Of a stretch of 64,000 nt of DNA, positions 62,627 through 64,000 are shown piece by piece (position 1 is the stretch's first letter; every line of letters begins with the position of its first letter). A program made the position numbers and the translations under genes. The DNA is from Marinomonas sp. TW1 (GTDB taxonomy: Bacteria > Pseudomonadota > Gammaproteobacteria > Pseudomonadales > Marinomonadaceae). The DNA is taken from the NCBI RefSeq assembly GCF_001625355.1, contig NZ_JSEE01000004.1, forward strand, positions 1-64,000. The letters run 5' to 3'. The notes beneath the pieces are model-generated. The model saw only the letters and a program-made list of their open reading frames with translations, was not told the DNA's origin and searched no databases.

Positions 62627-62848
62627 TTAGCTTTTTCTTTGCTGATCTGTATCAATTATTTGTGTACTGATTTTGATGGTGCTGCTGGAAGCACTGGATG
62701 TGTTGGGTTTATTGACGTGATTGGCAAACAGAAAGCAGCTGATTGATGAAATAAAAATAAAGCTGATAAACAACATGCTCCAGTAATCCGTTGCTTTGCT
62801 ATCTTGTTTATTCAGTTTGGTCGCTGGAACAAAGGCTTTCGTCTTCAT
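62627..62848 (-). CDS. Small single-helix membrane protein behind a Fur-like box
   Basis: A 73-residue protein: a basic N-terminus, one membrane helix (SMLFISFIFISSISCFLFA) and a Ser/Thr-rich exterior tail. AAGGAG lies nine bases before the ATG, so it is a real gene. No family is recognised. A Fur-box-like palindrome lies 35-53 bases upstream on this strand, so iron control is likely. Its small size and anchor resemble accessory subunits, but that is speculation. Confidence 0.6.
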   Translation of the reverse strand: MKTKAFVPATKLNKQDSKATDYWSMLFISFIFISSISCFLFANHVNKPNTSSASSSTIKISTQIIDTDQQRKS

Positions 62849-62882
62849 GACATTCTCCTTTTGTATCTGTTTATAGAAATTT

Positions 62883-62901
62883 AATGATAATCAATATCAT
62901 T
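62883..62901. promoter_or_regulatory. Fur-box-like palindrome
   Basis: AATGATAATCAATATCATT: seven-base arms AATGATA / TATCATT, close to the GATAATGATAATCATTATC consensus. It sits between the small membrane protein gene and fklB and could serve either direction. Confidence 0.6.
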
Positions 62902-63028
62902 TAAAAAAGCTATCTCTGTGATAACTATTTTCAACTACTGGCAGAGGTGTTTGTGCCATGTTCCAAGCGGTTTGGCTATGTTATGATGGCGGCCTAATTT
63001 TTTAAGCGATAATAAAGAGAGTGTAAAC

Positions 63029-63649
63029 ATGTCAGAACTGTCGTTCGACTCAAATGAAGCAAAAATTGCATACGGCATTGGTCGTCAAATCGGTGATCAG
63101 CTACGTGGTAGTGACCTAGGTGAGTTGTCTTTAACTCATTTGTTCGCTGCGATTGAAGACGCGTTGAACAATGCTGAAATGCGTGTTCCTGGCGCTGAGT
63201 TGGAAGCGGCATTTGCTGAACTTCAACAAAAAATGGAAGAAAAAAGCCGTGCAGCTTCTGAAGAAAACATCGCTGAGGGCGACGCTTTCCTAGCGGAAAA
63301 CAAAGCGAAAGAAGGGATTCAGGTAACTGAGTCAGGTTTACAATACGAAGTACTTGAAGAAGGTACAGGTAACGTACCAAGTGGTGATGCGACGGTTCGT
63401 GTTCATTACGAAGGTCGACTAACTGACGGTCAAGTTTTTGATAGCTCTATTGCTCGTGGTGAGCCGATTGAGTTCCCACTAACTGGCGTTATTGCTGGTT
63501 GGACTGAAGGCCTACAATTGATGAAAGAAGGTGCTAAATACCGTCTAACTATTCCGGCTGAATTGGCTTACGGCGCACAAGGTGCTGGCGCTATGATCAA
63601 GCCTCATTCTGTTCTTCAGTTTGATGTTGAATTGATCGCGATTGTATAA
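63029..63649 (+). CDS. fklB: FKBP-type peptidyl-prolyl isomerase (FKBP22)
   Basis: A 206-residue isomerase. The N-terminal ~85 residues are the FKBP_N dimerisation arm (AKIAYGIGRQIGDQL). The C-terminal FKBP domain has VRVHYEGRLTDGQVFDSS, FPLTGVIAGWTEGLQLM and AYGAQGAGAMIKPHSVLQF, with the usual pocket residues. Length equals E. coli FklB (206). No signal peptide, so cytoplasmic. GAGAGTG precedes the ATG and a terminator follows. Confidence 0.92.
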   Translation: MSELSFDSNEAKIAYGIGRQIGDQLRGSDLGELSLTHLFAAIEDALNNAEMRVPGAELEAAFAELQQKMEEKSRAASEENIAEGDAFLAENKAKEGIQVTESGLQYEVLEEGTGNVPSGDATVRVHYEGRLTDGQVFDSSIARGEPIEFPLTGVIAGWTEGLQLMKEGAKYRLTIPAELAYGAQGAGAMIKPHSVLQFDVELIAIV

Positions 63650-63670
63650 TCGATTGATCTGTTCTATGAA

Positions 63671-63697
63671 AGCGAGCCCAGGCGGCTCGCTTTTTTT
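63671..63697 (+). terminator. Terminator after fklB
   Basis: AGCGAGCC-CAGGC-GGCTCGCT followed by TTTTTT. Confidence 0.9.
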
Positions 63698-63747
63698 GCC
63701 ATTTTTAATGGTGATATTGATTGATTTTCTGTCCATCAAAGGATGGT

Positions 63748-64000
63748 TTAGATCGTTCTTTCCATACGAACGTGAAGTTTCCCTGCTTCTAAAAAGACCT
63801 TGCCATCTGAGCGAAAGTTTTGCTTTTCATAAAAACTTTGTACTTCAACTTGCGCATTCAGAAAAACGGTTTGAATTCCCATTTCTCTTGCCACTTGAAC
63901 GGCTTTTCGCAGTAAACGTTCCCCATAACCTTGATGGCGATAAGCAGGTAATACCGCCAAGCGGCCAATCTGACCTTTTTCGGTGAGGCGGCAAGTACCC
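63748..64000 (-). CDS. GNAT acetyltransferase, partial (5' end beyond window)
   Basis: The C-terminal ~83 residues of a GNAT enzyme; the frame stays open to the right edge. Acetyl-CoA motif A is LAVLPAYRHQGYGERLLRKA, and motif B is VFLNAQVEVQSFYEKQNFR. The QVEVQSFYEKQNF style resembles ElaA/YjcF-type GNATs. Substrate unknown. Convergent with fklB. Confidence 0.85.
   Translation of the reverse strand, partial: GTCRLTEKGQIGRLAVLPAYRHQGYGERLLRKAVQVAREMGIQTVFLNAQVEVQSFYEKQNFRSDGKVFLEAGKLHVRMERTI

Overview
The window looks like chromosomal DNA of a marine gammaproteobacterium, most likely a Marinomonas or close Oceanospirillales relative. The clues are moderate GC, a 2-aminoethylphosphonate importer, a Tat-exported PhoX phosphatase, many chemotaxis and c-di-GMP proteins, and RAYT-type HUH transposases. 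This assignment comes from gene content and protein style only. No rRNA, tRNA or CRISPR array was seen.

Layout. 1-6.0 kb is a decayed accessory region. It holds at least four toxin-tail/immunity cassettes from the 3' end of a polymorphic-toxin (filamentous haemagglutinin/CdiA-like) locus, interleaved with broken RAYT transposases, their 5' and 3' repeats and an IS4-type remnant. In every cassette the toxin reading frame ends within a few bases of, or overlaps, the immunity start. The RAYT promoter carries a near-consensus LexA box. 6.2-11.7 kb has a GlxA-type regulator divergent from an isochorismatase-family hydrolase, a YrhK protein, and a three-gene sugar ABC importer (binding protein, permease, ATPase). 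11.8-15.9 kb (minus strand) has a diguanylate cyclase paired with a periplasmic molybdopterin-fold protein, a glutamine amidotransferase and an AGCS amino acid symporter.

16.2-22.7 kb (minus) is a 2-aminoethylphosphonate uptake operon (phnR, phnS, phnT, fused phnUV permease, DMT membrane protein, HAD hydrolase) with a perfect PhnR-type palindrome and a possible Pho box before phnS. 22.8-32.5 kb has an amidohydrolase lipoprotein, an XRE/EAL divergent pair, two methyl-accepting chemotaxis proteins, and several small housekeeping or unknown proteins.

32.8-44.3 kb contains three transcription units preceded by 11-bp-phased TGTCAT repeats typical of PhoB sites: phoX, an unknown two-repeat lipoprotein, and a PAP2 phosphatase-glycosyltransferase pair. 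I read the last as a candidate phosphate-stress lipid remodelling module. Between them lie a GGDEF-EAL protein, an FMN glutamate-synthase-like protein, a VOC protein, ghrA, a CHMI isomerase and the outer membrane phospholipase pldA.

44.4-64 kb holds a Tat-exported dienelactone hydrolase, folM-folE, three MFS exporters, an AraC regulator beside an aldehyde dehydrogenase, sdaA, a PiT phosphate transporter, two tandem paralogous membrane/coiled-coil proteins, a LysE exporter, topB with an excellent LexA box, a universal stress protein, a small membrane protein behind a Fur-like box, fklB, and a GNAT acetyltransferase running off the right edge.
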